Source of the DNA: Rhodoblastus acidophilus
GTDB taxonomy: Bacteria > Pseudomonadota > Alphaproteobacteria > Rhizobiales > Beijerinckiaceae
Reading direction: 5' to 3'
Assembly: GCF_900187365.1 (NCBI RefSeq)
Contig: NZ_FYDG01000013.1
Location: 1-64,000 of the forward strand
Length of the DNA: 64,000 nt
Below are positions 7,818 to 16,724 of this stretch, in pieces. The position numbers and the translations under genes were made by a program. Under the pieces are notes generated by a model, which saw only the letters and a list, made by a program, of their open reading frames with translations, ran no database searches and had not been told where the DNA came from. Every line of letters starts with the position of its first letter. The stretch's first letter is position 1.

Positions 7818-9508
7818 GAAGCCTGTTGCGGCTGCTGGCGCTCTATCGCCCTTACGCGCTGTGGATCGGCGCGTCGTTGCTGGTGTCACTGGCGAGCCTG
7901 CTGGCCAATGTCGGCCTGATCGCCGTCGCAGGCTGGTTCATCACGGCCATGGCGGCGGCGGGCCTTGCTGGCGTCTCCATCGACTATTTCACCCCGGCGG
8001 CGCTGATCCGGGCGCTGGCGATCCTGCGCAGCGGCGGCCGCTATCTCGACCGCCTGATCAGTCACGAGGCGACGTTTCGCCTCATCGGCGGGTTGCGCGC
8101 CCATCTGTTCGCGCGCCTTGAGCCGTTGGCGCCGGGCGCGCTGGCGGACTTGCGGTCCGGCGACATTCTGGAGCGGCTGCGCGGCGATATCGACCGGCTC
8201 GAACATGTGTTCCTGCGCATGGTCTCGCCATTGCTCGTCGCCGGTCTCGCCGGCGCGATTCTGGTCGCCGCGCTGGCGCGCTGGAGCGGCGCGCTGGCTG
8301 CGGCGGCGGCGGCGATTTTTGTGCTCGCGGGCGTGGCGGCGCCGGCGTTGGCCGCATTTTTCGGGCGCGCGCCCGCCCGCGCGGCTTCGGCGGCGGCGGC
8401 GCGGCTGCGCGCGCGCCTGACGGAAGCGATCGAGGGACTCGCGCCGCTGCTGACGACCGGCGACGACGTCAGGCGTTTCGCGGGGTTGCGGCGCGACATG
8501 GCCGATCTGCTCGCGGCCGAATCCAGGGTCGCGCGCATCGGCGCCCTCGGCCAGGCCCGCGTCGGCGCGACCGGAGAGTTCGCCGCTCTCGCGATTCTCG
8601 CGCTGGGCGCGCCGCTGGCGCAGGCCGGCGCGCTCAAGAGCTCGGATCTGGTCATGGGCGCGCTGGCGGCGCTGGCCGCGCTTGAAGCTTTTGCACCGCT
8701 GGCGGGCGCGTTCGGCGGCTTCTATGGCGTGCTGGCCTCCGCCGACCGGGTGTTTGCGCTGATCGACCGCAAGCCCGTCGTCGCCGAGCCAGACGAAGCG
8801 GCGTCTCCCCCCGAAAAATTCGATCTTCGCCTGCGCGGGGTGTCGCTGACCTATCCCGGCGCCGCACGTCCCGCGCTGAGTCAGATCGACTGCGACATTG
8901 CGGAGGGCGCGCGCATCGCCTTCGTCGGGCCGAGCGGCGCGGGAAAGTCGAGCCTCGCGGATCTGCTGCTGCGCTTTCGCGATCCGAGCCTCGGCGAGAT
9001 CCGCCTCGGCGGCGTCGCGCTGAGGAAGCTTTCGCGCCGCGCCCTTCACGCCCGCATTGTCGTGGCGCGGCAAAACCCGCATCTGTTCACCGCGAGCGTC
9101 GCGGACAATCTGCGTCTCGCGCGATCCGACGCGACGGACGCGGAACTGTGGGCGGCGCTGGCGGCGGTCGGGCTGGAGGAGACCATTCGCGCGCTGCCGC
9201 TCGGCCTGGAGGCGCCGGTCGGCGTCGCCGGTGAAAAACTTTCGGGCGGCCAGGCCAAGCGCCTGGGTCTCGCCCGCGTGCTGTTGAGCGCCGCGCCGGT
9301 GCTGTTTCTCGACGAGCCGACGGAGGGGCTCGACGCGGAAACGGCGCGGCGGGTTCTCGCCGCCATCCTGAAGCGCGCCGAGGGCCGCACGCTGTTGATC
9401 GCGACCCATCGCCCGGCCGAAATGGCCGCGATGGATCAGGTGATCGCGCTCGACGGCGGCGTCATCGTCGCGCGCAAGAGTCAGCCGGCTTTGCGGGCGA
9501 CCATATAG
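7814..9508 (+). CDS. cydC: ABC exporter subunit CydC (bd oxidase assembly)
   Basis: A 564-aa half-transporter with an N-terminal six-helix domain beginning LLRLLALYRPYALWIGAS and a C-terminal ATPase domain: Walker A GPSGAGKSS, signature LSGGQAKRLGLARVLL, Walker B VLFLDEPTEGLDAE and switch histidine in IATHRP. It pairs with CydD as a heterodimer. Its start overlaps the cydD stop. Its 3' end overlaps the convergent methyltransferase gene by 28 nt. Confidence 0.93.
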   Translation: MRSLLRLLALYRPYALWIGASLLVSLASLLANVGLIAVAGWFITAMAAAGLAGVSIDYFTPAALIRALAILRSGGRYLDRLISHEATFRLIGGLRAHLFARLEPLAPGALADLRSGDILERLRGDIDRLEHVFLRMVSPLLVAGLAGAILVAALARWSGALAAAAAAIFVLAGVAAPALAAFFGRAPARAASAAAARLRARLTEAIEGLAPLLTTGDDVRRFAGLRRDMADLLAAESRVARIGALGQARVGATGEFAALAILALGAPLAQAGALKSSDLVMGALAALAALEAFAPLAGAFGGFYGVLASADRVFALIDRKPVVAEPDEAASPPEKFDLRLRGVSLTYPGAARPALSQIDCDIAEGARIAFVGPSGAGKSSLADLLLRFRDPSLGEIRLGGVALRKLSRRALHARIVVARQNPHLFTASVADNLRLARSDATDAELWAALAAVGLEETIRALPLGLEAPVGVAGEKLSGGQAKRLGLARVLLSAAPVLFLDEPTEGLDAETARRVLAAILKRAEGRTLLIATHRPAEMAAMDQVIALDGGVIVARKSQPALRATI

Positions 9509-10092
9509 GGGCCGTGCGGGTTCGCGCCGAACACGCGCTCCTCCACGATCGCGAAACCGGCGTCGCCGAGGGCCTGTCGCAGCGCCGTTTTGGTCAGCGC
9601 GCGCGCGGGCGGAAACATTTTGATTGCGCGCAAAATCGCGAACAGCGCGCGAAGATGAAGCCCCATGTCGGCGAAGCACCACGTCTTGGCGATCAGCAGG
9701 CCGCCGGGTTTCAGATGCGCGTGAATTTGGGCGAGCAGGCCGGGCAGGTCGTCCACCAGATGCAGGATCTGGAAGGCGCAGACGACGTCGAACGGGCCGT
9801 CGTCAAAGGCGTGTTCGGCGTCCGCGCGCACAAAGCGCAGAGTGTCCGGCGCGGGCTTGGCTCGGGCGATCCGCAGCATTGCGTCCGAAAAATCGGTCGC
9901 GATCCAGGCGCCGGCATGGGGCGCCAGCCGAATGGCCGTCGAGCCGGTGCCGCAGCCGATTTCCAGCACATGGTCGGTCGGCCGCAACCGGCTGGCCGCG
10001 GCGGCGAGCATGGCCTCGTAGGCGGCGACGTCCTTGATGGGACGGGCGGCGTAACGCGCGGCGATTCCGTCCCAAAAAGCTTCGGCGGTCAT
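9481..10092 (-). CDS. class I SAM-dependent methyltransferase
   Basis: A 203-aa protein with Rossmann-fold methyltransferase motifs: motif I VLEIGCGTGSTAIRLAP (about residues 45-60), an acidic loop WIATDFSDAML, and FDVVCAFQILHLVDDL for the post-motif strand. It resembles the UbiE/Coq5-like small-molecule methyltransferases, but the substrate cannot be read from sequence. It ends convergently inside cydC and follows the UbiB-like kinase gene with a 13-nt gap, so the two are likely co-transcribed. That pairing hints at quinone or lipid metabolism, unproven. Confidence 0.85.
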   Translation of the reverse strand: MTAEAFWDGIAARYAARPIKDVAAYEAMLAAAASRLRPTDHVLEIGCGTGSTAIRLAPHAGAWIATDFSDAMLRIARAKPAPDTLRFVRADAEHAFDDGPFDVVCAFQILHLVDDLPGLLAQIHAHLKPGGLLIAKTWCFADMGLHLRALFAILRAIKMFPPARALTKTALRQALGDAGFAIVEERVFGANPHGPYMVARKAG

Positions 10093-10105
10093 GGCGCTCT
10101 CCCGC

Positions 10106-11428
10106 TCACAGATGCAGCGCGATCAGCTCGCGCAGCGCGACGCGCGCCTGCAGACGCGTGGCCAGCAGGTAGATGCCGCCGAATTTGCGTTGCAGGAACA
10201 ATGTGTCCATCGGCGGAATGACGAACGCGTCGCGATGCGCCGCCAGCGCCATGCCGCCATCGCGCAGCCGCAACGCGAGGTCCGACGCGCCGAAGTCGAA
10301 TGGCGCATCCTGCCGCAGCGGTTCGATCGACAGGTCGAACAGGTCGAGCATGGCGCGCTCCAGCCCGGCGGGCGCGTCGGGCGCCAGAAAGCCGATTTGC
10401 CGCGCGGCGTCGCGCAGGCCGTCGCGGTCGCGCGCCATGCCGGCGCCGAGCAGGCGGCGATAAAGCGCGACGAAATCTTCGGGGAAGGCGCGGGTGGCGC
10501 CGAAATCGAGCAGAACGATCTGGCCGGTTTCGGGCGCATAGCGGTAATTGGCGAAATTCGGATCGGTCTGCATCAGGCGGAACTCGAACAGTTCGCGGAA
10601 CAGCAAGCCGATCAGCAGCGTCATCACCCGGTCGCGCTCGGCCTGCGGCGCCGAAACGAGATCGTCGATCGGGCTGGACTCGACATAGTCCATCGCCAGC
10701 ACGTTCTTCTGCGTCAGATCCGGGTGCAGCGCGGGCGCGCGAAACTCCGGCCGGTCGGCGAGCAGCGCGCCGAATTCGGCGAGGCGCCGGCCCTCGCACT
10801 CATAGTCCGCCTCTTCATGCAGCTGGCGCTTGGCCTCGGCGAGCATGGGCGCGATGTCCACGCTCTTGGGGACCAGTCCGGCGATGCGGATCAGCGTGGC
10901 GACATTGTCGACGTCGGAATCGATGCTGGCGCGCACGCCAGGATATTGCACCTTGATGGCGAGGTCGCGGCCGTCGTGGGTCCGCGCCCGGTGAACCTGG
11001 CCGATGGAGGCGGCGGCGATCGGATGGGTGTCGAAATCCGCGAATTGCTGCCGCCAGTCGGCGCCCCAGGCGGCGGTCAAAACCCGGCGCAACTGCACCC
11101 AGGGCATGTGATGCGCCTCGGCGCGCAGGCGCGAGAGAATCTCGGCAAGCTCCGGCGGCAGCATGTCGCCGGCGTCCATCGAAATCAGCTGCCCCACCTT
11201 CATCGCCGCGCCGCGCATCCGCGCCAGCTCGTCGGCCAGCTTGCGCGCATTGGCGGGCGTCAGCAGTAGATCCTCCAGCCGCGGACGCTCGCCGCGCGCA
11301 AACTTTCGCGCCGCATCGGCCGCGACATTGCCCGCGATGGCGGAGGCGAGGCCGCCGAGCCGCGACAGCCGCGACAGGCGGGAGCTCGGCACGGCCAGGG
11401 GTTTGCTCTCGAAGCGGCGGTTCGACAT
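10106..11428 (-). CDS. ABC1/UbiB-family atypical kinase
   Basis: A 440-aa protein of the AarF/UbiB/ADCK family. Visible motifs are KVGQLIS (the KxGQ helix), IKVQYPGVRASID (the nucleotide-binding lysine strand), VLAMDYVESSPIDD, and NFANYRYAPETGQIVLLDFG with the metal-binding DFG. Members support ubiquinone biosynthesis or lipid homeostasis as atypical kinases/ATPases. The start is set at MSNRRF; 24 upstream codons also in frame lack a ribosome binding site. It is co-directional with the methyltransferase and divergent from the rhodanese gene. It is shorter than classical UbiB (about 540) and lacks an obvious C-terminal membrane pair, so it is probably not UbiB itself. Confidence 0.88.
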   Translation of the reverse strand: MSNRRFESKPLAVPSSRLSRLSRLGGLASAIAGNVAADAARKFARGERPRLEDLLLTPANARKLADELARMRGAAMKVGQLISMDAGDMLPPELAEILSRLRAEAHHMPWVQLRRVLTAAWGADWRQQFADFDTHPIAAASIGQVHRARTHDGRDLAIKVQYPGVRASIDSDVDNVATLIRIAGLVPKSVDIAPMLAEAKRQLHEEADYECEGRRLAEFGALLADRPEFRAPALHPDLTQKNVLAMDYVESSPIDDLVSAPQAERDRVMTLLIGLLFRELFEFRLMQTDPNFANYRYAPETGQIVLLDFGATRAFPEDFVALYRRLLGAGMARDRDGLRDAARQIGFLAPDAPAGLERAMLDLFDLSIEPLRQDAPFDFGASDLALRLRDGGMALAAHRDAFVIPPMDTLFLQRKFGGIYLLATRLQARVALRELIALHL

Positions 11429-11619
11429 GAAAACTCCTTGGGCGCGGCTGCGAGCGACATATGGGGATCGGGCGTGTTCGCGGCCAGCCCCGCGCCCCAA
11501 ATATGGAATATTTGTATATTGAAATATGCGATTTGACGGAGGTATTCTCGGCGCCTGAAACGAAGGCGGCGCCGCCGGCGCGGCCGGAACGGACGCCGCG
11601 TGGCGTCGGAGACGAAGCC
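11429..11619. promoter_or_regulatory. divergent promoter region, AT-rich dyad
   Basis: Between the UbiB-like gene and the rhodanese gene lies a sharply AT-rich patch (about 11500-11528) in otherwise GC-rich DNA. It contains ATATTT and AAATAT arms (11508-11513 and 11522-11527) separated by 8 nt. This is probably promoter DNA with a possible operator. No known regulator motif is recognised. Confidence 0.35.
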
Positions 11620-12201
11620 ATGAACTGCAAAGCGTTCGGCCTGATCCTGGCCTTGCTGGCGACGCCGGTCCTGGCGGGGCCTTACCAGCCGGTGGATGTG
11701 TCCCGGCTGCCGCAATCCAAGCAAACCGGGCTCGGCCTCTATCTGTCGGCGCCGGAAGCGTTCAAGATGAAGTCGGAGGGCGGCGCCAAGGTGTTGTTCA
11801 TCGACGTCCGCACCCGCGGCGAGTTTCAGTTTGTCGGCGCGTCCGCGCTGGTGGATCGGAACATCCCTCTCATCGAACTCGATTCGCCGCCGCGCTGGGA
11901 CGCCCGAAGCGGCCGCTACGCCATGTCGCTGAATCCCGATTTCGTCGCCGACGTCTCGGCTTTGGCGGCGCGCATGAACATCGGCAAGGGCGATCCGATC
12001 ATTGTGATGTGCCGCTCCGGAGAACGCTCCGCCCGCGCCGCAGATCTTCTGCAGGCGGCCGGCTACGGCAAGGTCTATTCGGTGGTGGATGGGTTTGAGG
12101 GCGACATGAGCCGCAACGGCCGCCGCGAGGTCAACGGCTGGAAGAACGCCGACCTGCCCTGGACCTATACGATGACGGAAGGCCAGGCCTCGGTTCGCTG
12201 A
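11620..12201 (+). CDS. exported rhodanese-domain protein
   Basis: A 193-aa protein with a Sec signal peptide (MNCKAFGLILALLATPVLAG, cleavage near residue 20) and a single rhodanese domain. The strand VLFIDVRTRGEFQFVG precedes the active-site loop VMCRSGERSARA with the catalytic cysteine, and AGYGKVYSVVDGFEGD closes the domain. Rhodaneses carry persulphide sulphur; this one would act in the periplasm. The start at 11620 is chosen for the signal peptide; 53 upstream in-frame codons have no family resemblance. It is divergent from the UbiB-like kinase. The substrate is unknown. Confidence 0.88.
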   Translation: MNCKAFGLILALLATPVLAGPYQPVDVSRLPQSKQTGLGLYLSAPEAFKMKSEGGAKVLFIDVRTRGEFQFVGASALVDRNIPLIELDSPPRWDARSGRYAMSLNPDFVADVSALAARMNIGKGDPIIVMCRSGERSARAADLLQAAGYGKVYSVVDGFEGDMSRNGRREVNGWKNADLPWTYTMTEGQASVR

Positions 12202-12315
12202 TCGGGCACGCAATGTCGAGAGCCGCCAGTTCTGGGCAAGCTTGATGAGGCAAGCAGACAAGGCAGGTAGGCAAGTTTTGGCGCCGCGACCGCCGTCGAA
12301 AAAACAGAACGGGCG

Positions 12316-13137
12316 ATGGACTGTTTTTTTATCAATCTCGACAGGGAAACCGGCAGGCGGCGCCGGCTGGAAGAAAAGTTCAATCGGTTCCGCACCGAAA
12401 ACTGGCGGCTCATCCGCCTTCCCGCAATCACGTCGCAAGATGTCATCGAGAACGAGATTGGCGGCTGTCTCAGTCCGGCGGAAAAAGCGTGTTTCCTGAG
12501 CCACAGGGAGGCGATCCTGAACGCCGCGAAAGGGGCTTCGGACGCCCTGATCACCGAGGATGACGCGTTGTTCGGGGCGTCGACCTTCGCGGTGCTGGAC
12601 TCGATCCTGAGCGGGCCGGACGCTTTCGAAGCCGATGTCATTTTCACGGAGGTCGGCATTCCCGACGTCGAGACTCAGTTCAGGCTGGTCAAGATCAAGC
12701 AGAACCTTCCAAGCCAAAGCCCGTTCGTGCTGATGGACCTGAAGGGGATTCCCAGTTTCTTCGCGGCGTCGTCCTATGTGGTCAGGAAAAAATCGGCCCA
12801 TAAGCTGCTGGACCGCCTGTCGCGGTTCGCCACATTCGATGCGCCCTACGATATCGCCTTGAGGCAGCTGATTCATGCCGGCGAAATCAGCGCCGCCGTG
12901 ATATTTCCCTTTGTCACCTCGATTTCGGACGACAGTTTGACGTCCAGCATTCAGGCGCACGACCGCAGGAAAACCGATGCGGTGTGGATGGCGTTTCGCC
13001 GGATGATCTGGTCCGACGCCCGACAGGACGAGTGCGACGGCCTGCTCGGCCGGCTTGATGACGAGATCGACGCGGGATCGAGGTCTTTCGGACGGATTTG
13101 GGCGCTGATGGCCGACAAGAGCTTCACATTCAAATAA
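12316..13137 (+). CDS. glycosyltransferase family 25 (LPS-type)
   Basis: A 273-aa protein with the GT25 layout: N-terminal CFFINLDRETGRR, the hallmark GCLSPAEKACFLSHREA, and the acidic ALITEDDALF (DxD-like) motif about 80 residues in. The C-terminal half shows FFAASSYVVRKKSAHKLLD and PYDIALRQL, also typical. The family adds galactose or similar sugars to lipooligosaccharide or to collagen-like proteins. Lower GC than its neighbours suggests possible acquisition, but I have not measured it. It overlaps the convergent TPR/glycosyltransferase gene by 8 nt. Acceptor unknown. Confidence 0.85.
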   Translation: MDCFFINLDRETGRRRRLEEKFNRFRTENWRLIRLPAITSQDVIENEIGGCLSPAEKACFLSHREAILNAAKGASDALITEDDALFGASTFAVLDSILSGPDAFEADVIFTEVGIPDVETQFRLVKIKQNLPSQSPFVLMDLKGIPSFFAASSYVVRKKSAHKLLDRLSRFATFDAPYDIALRQLIHAGEISAAVIFPFVTSISDDSLTSSIQAHDRRKTDAVWMAFRRMIWSDARQDECDGLLGRLDDEIDAGSRSFGRIWALMADKSFTFK

Positions 13138-14770
13138 AGCGTCGCTCGCCCAGCGCGACCTCCATGCGGCGGAACAGTTCGGGCCAGTCGCCTGGCCGGG
13201 ATTGCCGGAACAGGCGCGCCGTCGGGTAGAACGGACTGTCGTCGCGGTCCCGCAGCCAGCGCCATTCCGAGGCGACCTGCAACGCGATCCAGACCGGACG
13301 CCGCAGGCTTCCGGCAAGATGCGCCAACGCCGTGTCGCAGGTGACGACGAGATCGAGCGAGGCCATCAGCGCGGCGGTGTCGATGAACGCATCCGGGCCA
13401 GCGTCGAAAACCGGCCCCGGGTCTTCCACCGCGAACAGGCCGGCGATGTCGCGCATTTGCTCCGCACCCGCGTTCTTCTGCAGCGACCACAGTTTGACGC
13501 CGGGGAGGCGGCTGAGCGGGGCCAGCGCGGCGAGCGGGAAGGAGCGGCCGCGATCGACGTCGCCGCTCGGATTGCCTTGCCAGGCGACGCCGATGTGAAA
13601 AAGATCGGGCTGCAGTTTCGCGCGCCAACGGGCGAGAGGGGCGTCGCCGATGTCGAGGCGCGCCGGCTCCACGAACAAATCGGCCGCGTTGAGTCCCAGG
13701 CGGCGCGGCAGGCTCATCAGCGGCGCGTGGGCGTCGTGCGCTTCCTGCGACGCCTGATCCAGCCCGATCACGCGCACGCCTGGGAGCTTCGCCAGCAACC
13801 AGCGCAACGGATTTTGCACGGCCAATGTCACCGCCGCGCCGCGCGCCGCCAGCAGGCTGGCGTAGCGCGAAAAATGCAGCGTGTCGCCCAGCCCCTGTTC
13901 CGCCCAGACCAGGATTTTCGCGCCGGAGGCTTGGCCGCCGCGCCATTCCGGGAAAGCGAAACGCCGCTCCGTCCAGGCCGGGAGGCGGCGGCGCCATTCG
14001 AGCGCCGCCAGGCCCTCGCGGACCTCCCCCGCCGCCAGCAGCAGATGCGCCCGCGTCAGCCCGCTTTCGGCGTCGTTCGGATTGAGCGCCAGGGCGCGTT
14101 CGCAACTCGCGAGCGCCTCGGCGTCGCGGCCCAGATCGGCCAGGGCGCGGCCCCTGTTGGCGTGCGCTGGGGCGTAATCGGGGGCGCGTTCGACCGCGCG
14201 GTCGAGCAGTTTGATCGCCTCGCCGCTGCGTTGCGCCCTGGCGAGAAGCACGGCGCAATTGTTCAGGGCCTCGACGAAACCGGGGTTTTGCGCGAGGGCC
14301 TGCCGATAGCTGGCGATCGCGTCCTCCGGCCGGCCCAGAGCCGCCAGCGCGACGCCGCGATTGTAGTGGGCCGGCGCGAAATCCGGCCACAGACTGAGGG
14401 TGATTTCGCTGGCGGCGAGGGCGCGGGCGAATTCGCGCAAATCGTTCAGCGCGGCGGCGACGCCATTGTGCGCCTCCTTGTCGCGGCCATCCAACGCGAC
14501 CGCCGCCGCGTAATGGTTCAGCGCGGCGCCGGGATCGCCCAGGCCGGCGCAGGCGGCGCCCAGGATTTTGCGCGCGAGGACGCTGTGCGGCGCGAGCGAT
14601 GCGGCTTCGGCGGCGGCCGCCGCGCCGCCGCGAAAATCGCCGCTTTGCAGACAGGCGCCCGCCCGCCCGAGCCAGTGTTCGGGCGTGAGCGCATTGTCGC
14701 GCAACGCCGACTCGCACGTGCGCAGGGCGGATGCGGAATCGCCGGCCTGCGGGGCTGCGGATGGCGGCAT
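13130..14770 (-). CDS. TPR-repeat protein with C-terminal glycosyltransferase-9-like domain
   Basis: A 546-aa protein. Residues about 10-250 form six or seven tetratricopeptide repeats (for example PAHYNRGVALAALGRPEDA and PAHANRGRALADLGRDAEA). Residues about 280-530 form a GT-B type domain: ILVWAEQGLGDTLHFSRYA, GVAWQGNPSGDVDRGRSFPL, and LDLVVTCDTALAHLAGSL. The architecture resembles TPR-GT proteins used in protein or flagellin glycosylation, though that role is not shown here. The start at MPPSAAPQ is preceded by GAGGAG. It converges on the GT25 gene. Confidence 0.85.
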   Translation of the reverse strand: MPPSAAPQAGDSASALRTCESALRDNALTPEHWLGRAGACLQSGDFRGGAAAAAEAASLAPHSVLARKILGAACAGLGDPGAALNHYAAAVALDGRDKEAHNGVAAALNDLREFARALAASEITLSLWPDFAPAHYNRGVALAALGRPEDAIASYRQALAQNPGFVEALNNCAVLLARAQRSGEAIKLLDRAVERAPDYAPAHANRGRALADLGRDAEALASCERALALNPNDAESGLTRAHLLLAAGEVREGLAALEWRRRLPAWTERRFAFPEWRGGQASGAKILVWAEQGLGDTLHFSRYASLLAARGAAVTLAVQNPLRWLLAKLPGVRVIGLDQASQEAHDAHAPLMSLPRRLGLNAADLFVEPARLDIGDAPLARWRAKLQPDLFHIGVAWQGNPSGDVDRGRSFPLAALAPLSRLPGVKLWSLQKNAGAEQMRDIAGLFAVEDPGPVFDAGPDAFIDTAALMASLDLVVTCDTALAHLAGSLRRPVWIALQVASEWRWLRDRDDSPFYPTARLFRQSRPGDWPELFRRMEVALGERRFI

Positions 14771-14845
14771 GCGGCTCCTCGTTTCGAGAGATCGCCGGAT
14801 CATGCGCGCCCAAGATTGCGCGAGGTTGGCGGGATCGGGCGCGAC

Positions 14846-15409
14846 TTACTGCGCGGCTGTCGTCACGGGATCGGCGCCGCCCCGCTTTGGCGAGCGGACG
14901 TCGCTGACGCCGTCGCGCGCCGCCCGAAGGCCGCGTGGAAAACCGGACCGGTCGCGATAGGACGGGCGCGGATCCCTGCGTTTGCGATTGGCGCGGGCGG
15001 CGAGGACCTGCGTGGCGGCGACATCCAGCACGGTCACGCCCAGCACAAGCGCCAGCGCCAGACCAACCGTGTCGCGCCGGGGATTGTCGCGGCCGCGCGC
15101 CGCCATCAGCGTGGCGATGTCGAGCGCGTCGCCGCCCACCCGGCTCCACAGCCCCGCCTGCTTGTCGACCGACAGCGTGGCGACGCCGGCCGCCAGCTCG
15201 CGCACGCCATAGAGGCGCACCAGCCCGTGCCCGTTCAGGCCAAGGACGCGCGAAAGGCGGCGCGCGGCGAAAAGTTCGGTCAGCCCGAGCGCGATGCTGA
15301 ACCAGCCCAGCGCCTTGGCGAGCCGGTCCACGGCGCCCAGCGAGCTTTGGCCGGCGTCGAGAATTTTCGGATCGCCGGCATTGCGGGCGACATTGGCGAT
15401 GAAAGTCAT
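14846..15409 (-). CDS. hypothetical multi-span membrane protein
   Basis: A 187-aa protein with about three or four hydrophobic segments (LAKALGWFSIALGLTELFAA, VRELAAGVATL, TVGLALALVLGVTVLDVAA) and a charged, basic C-terminal tail. Similar proteins are often encoded beside cyclase/dehydrase (SRPBCC) and Zn-alcohol dehydrogenase genes in alphaproteobacteria. Here the Zn-dehydrogenase follows upstream with a 24-nt gap on the same strand, so the two probably share a transcript. Function unknown. Confidence 0.75.
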   Translation of the reverse strand: MTFIANVARNAGDPKILDAGQSSLGAVDRLAKALGWFSIALGLTELFAARRLSRVLGLNGHGLVRLYGVRELAAGVATLSVDKQAGLWSRVGGDALDIATLMAARGRDNPRRDTVGLALALVLGVTVLDVAATQVLAARANRKRRDPRPSYRDRSGFPRGLRAARDGVSDVRSPKRGGADPVTTAAQ

Positions 15410-15433
15410 GGTGCGTCTCCCGCTCGAAAAGCT

Positions 15434-16609
15434 TCAGGGTTTCAGGACCACCTTGACGCAGCCGTCCTGCTTGTCGCGGAACACCTTGTACATCTCCGGC
15501 CCATCCGCGAGCGGGACCGTGTGGGTCACCACGAAGGCGGGGTCGATCAGGCCTTCCTCGATGTAGCGCAGCAGATCGTCGGTCCAGCGGTTGACATGGG
15601 TCTGGCCGGTGCGAACGGTGATCCCCTTGTTCATCAATTGGCCCAGCGGAATCTTGTCGTCGAAACCGGCGTAGACGCCGGGAATCGAGATCACGCCGCC
15701 GCCGCGGCAGACATAGATGATCTCGCGCAGGGCGTGCGGGCGGTCGGTCTCGACGCCAAGCATCTGCTTGCCCCGGTCGTAGAGCGTGTCGGGCTGCGAC
15801 GGCATGACGTGGGATTCCATGCCGACGCAGTCGATGCATTTGTCGGGGCCGTCGCCGCCGGTCAGTTCGTTCAGGCGCTCGATCACGCTTTCCCTGGAAA
15901 AGTCGATGGCGATCGCGCCGGCGGCCTCGGCCATTTCCAGCCGCTCCGGCAGGCGGTCGATGGCGATCACCTGTTCAGCGCCAAGCAGCAGGGCGCTGCG
16001 GATCGCCATCTGGCCGACCGGGCCGCAGCCCCAGACCGCCACAATGTCGGTCGGCTCGATGTCGCATTGCACGGCGGCCTGCCAGCCGGTGGGGAAGATG
16101 TCGCTGAGAAACAGCAGGGATTCGTCGGGCACGCCGTCGGGGACTTTGATGTGCGTCGCATCGGCGAAGGGCACGCGCAAAAATTCGGCCTGGCCGCCGG
16201 GATAGCCGCCGGTGAGATGCGTGTAGCCGAACAGGCCGGCGGTTCCGTGGCCGAACACTTTGTCGGCGAGGCGCTTGTTGCGGTTGCTGCGCTGGCACAG
16301 CGAGAAATTGCCGCGTTGGCACTGTTCGCATTGACCGCAGAAAATGGTGAAGGGCACGACGACGCGGTCGCCGACCTTCAGTTTGCCCCTGGCCTCGGCG
16401 CCGACCTCGACGACCTCGCCCATCGCCTCATGCCCCATGATGTCCCCGGGCAACATGGCCGGAATGAAATTGTGGAACAGGTGCAGGTCCGAGCCGCAAA
16501 TCGCGCAACTGGTCACCTTGACGATGGCGTCGCGCGGGTCCTCGATTCCGGGGTCCGTCACCCTGTCGCAGCGGATGTCTTCCTTGCCATGCCAGACCAG
16601 CGCTCGCAT
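15434..16609 (-). CDS. Zn-dependent alcohol dehydrogenase, formaldehyde-dehydrogenase-like
   Basis: A 391-aa medium-chain dehydrogenase. Catalytic-zinc residues appear in SCAICGSDLHLFHN and GHEAMGEVVEV. The structural-zinc loop is CGQCEQCQRGNFSLCQ. The NAD-binding fold is VAVWGCGPVGQMAIRSALLLGA. The long insert and the HVMPSQPDTLYDRG region place it with the glutathione-independent formaldehyde dehydrogenase-like group rather than class III enzymes. The start is MRALVWHGKED; upstream in-frame codons are arginine/serine-rich and rejected. It leads a two-gene unit with the membrane protein. Substrate not determined. Confidence 0.9.
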   Translation of the reverse strand: MRALVWHGKEDIRCDRVTDPGIEDPRDAIVKVTSCAICGSDLHLFHNFIPAMLPGDIMGHEAMGEVVEVGAEARGKLKVGDRVVVPFTIFCGQCEQCQRGNFSLCQRSNRNKRLADKVFGHGTAGLFGYTHLTGGYPGGQAEFLRVPFADATHIKVPDGVPDESLLFLSDIFPTGWQAAVQCDIEPTDIVAVWGCGPVGQMAIRSALLLGAEQVIAIDRLPERLEMAEAAGAIAIDFSRESVIERLNELTGGDGPDKCIDCVGMESHVMPSQPDTLYDRGKQMLGVETDRPHALREIIYVCRGGGVISIPGVYAGFDDKIPLGQLMNKGITVRTGQTHVNRWTDDLLRYIEEGLIDPAFVVTHTVPLADGPEMYKVFRDKQDGCVKVVLKP

Positions 16610-16724
16610 GCTTTTCTCCTCTAGGGGAAAGACGGCGCGTTCGCATCCGCCTCGCGCTAGAACCCCGAGGGGATTCCAGATGTTCCGTCGCGTCGGGCGC
16701 GGCGCTAAATCTCGCGCGCGCCCG

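Noticed and set aside
13202-16624. Very long plus-strand frame covering several minus-strand genes
   Set aside because: Arg/His/Asp-rich composition without motifs is the antisense shadow of GC-rich genes. The minus-strand genes have clear families.
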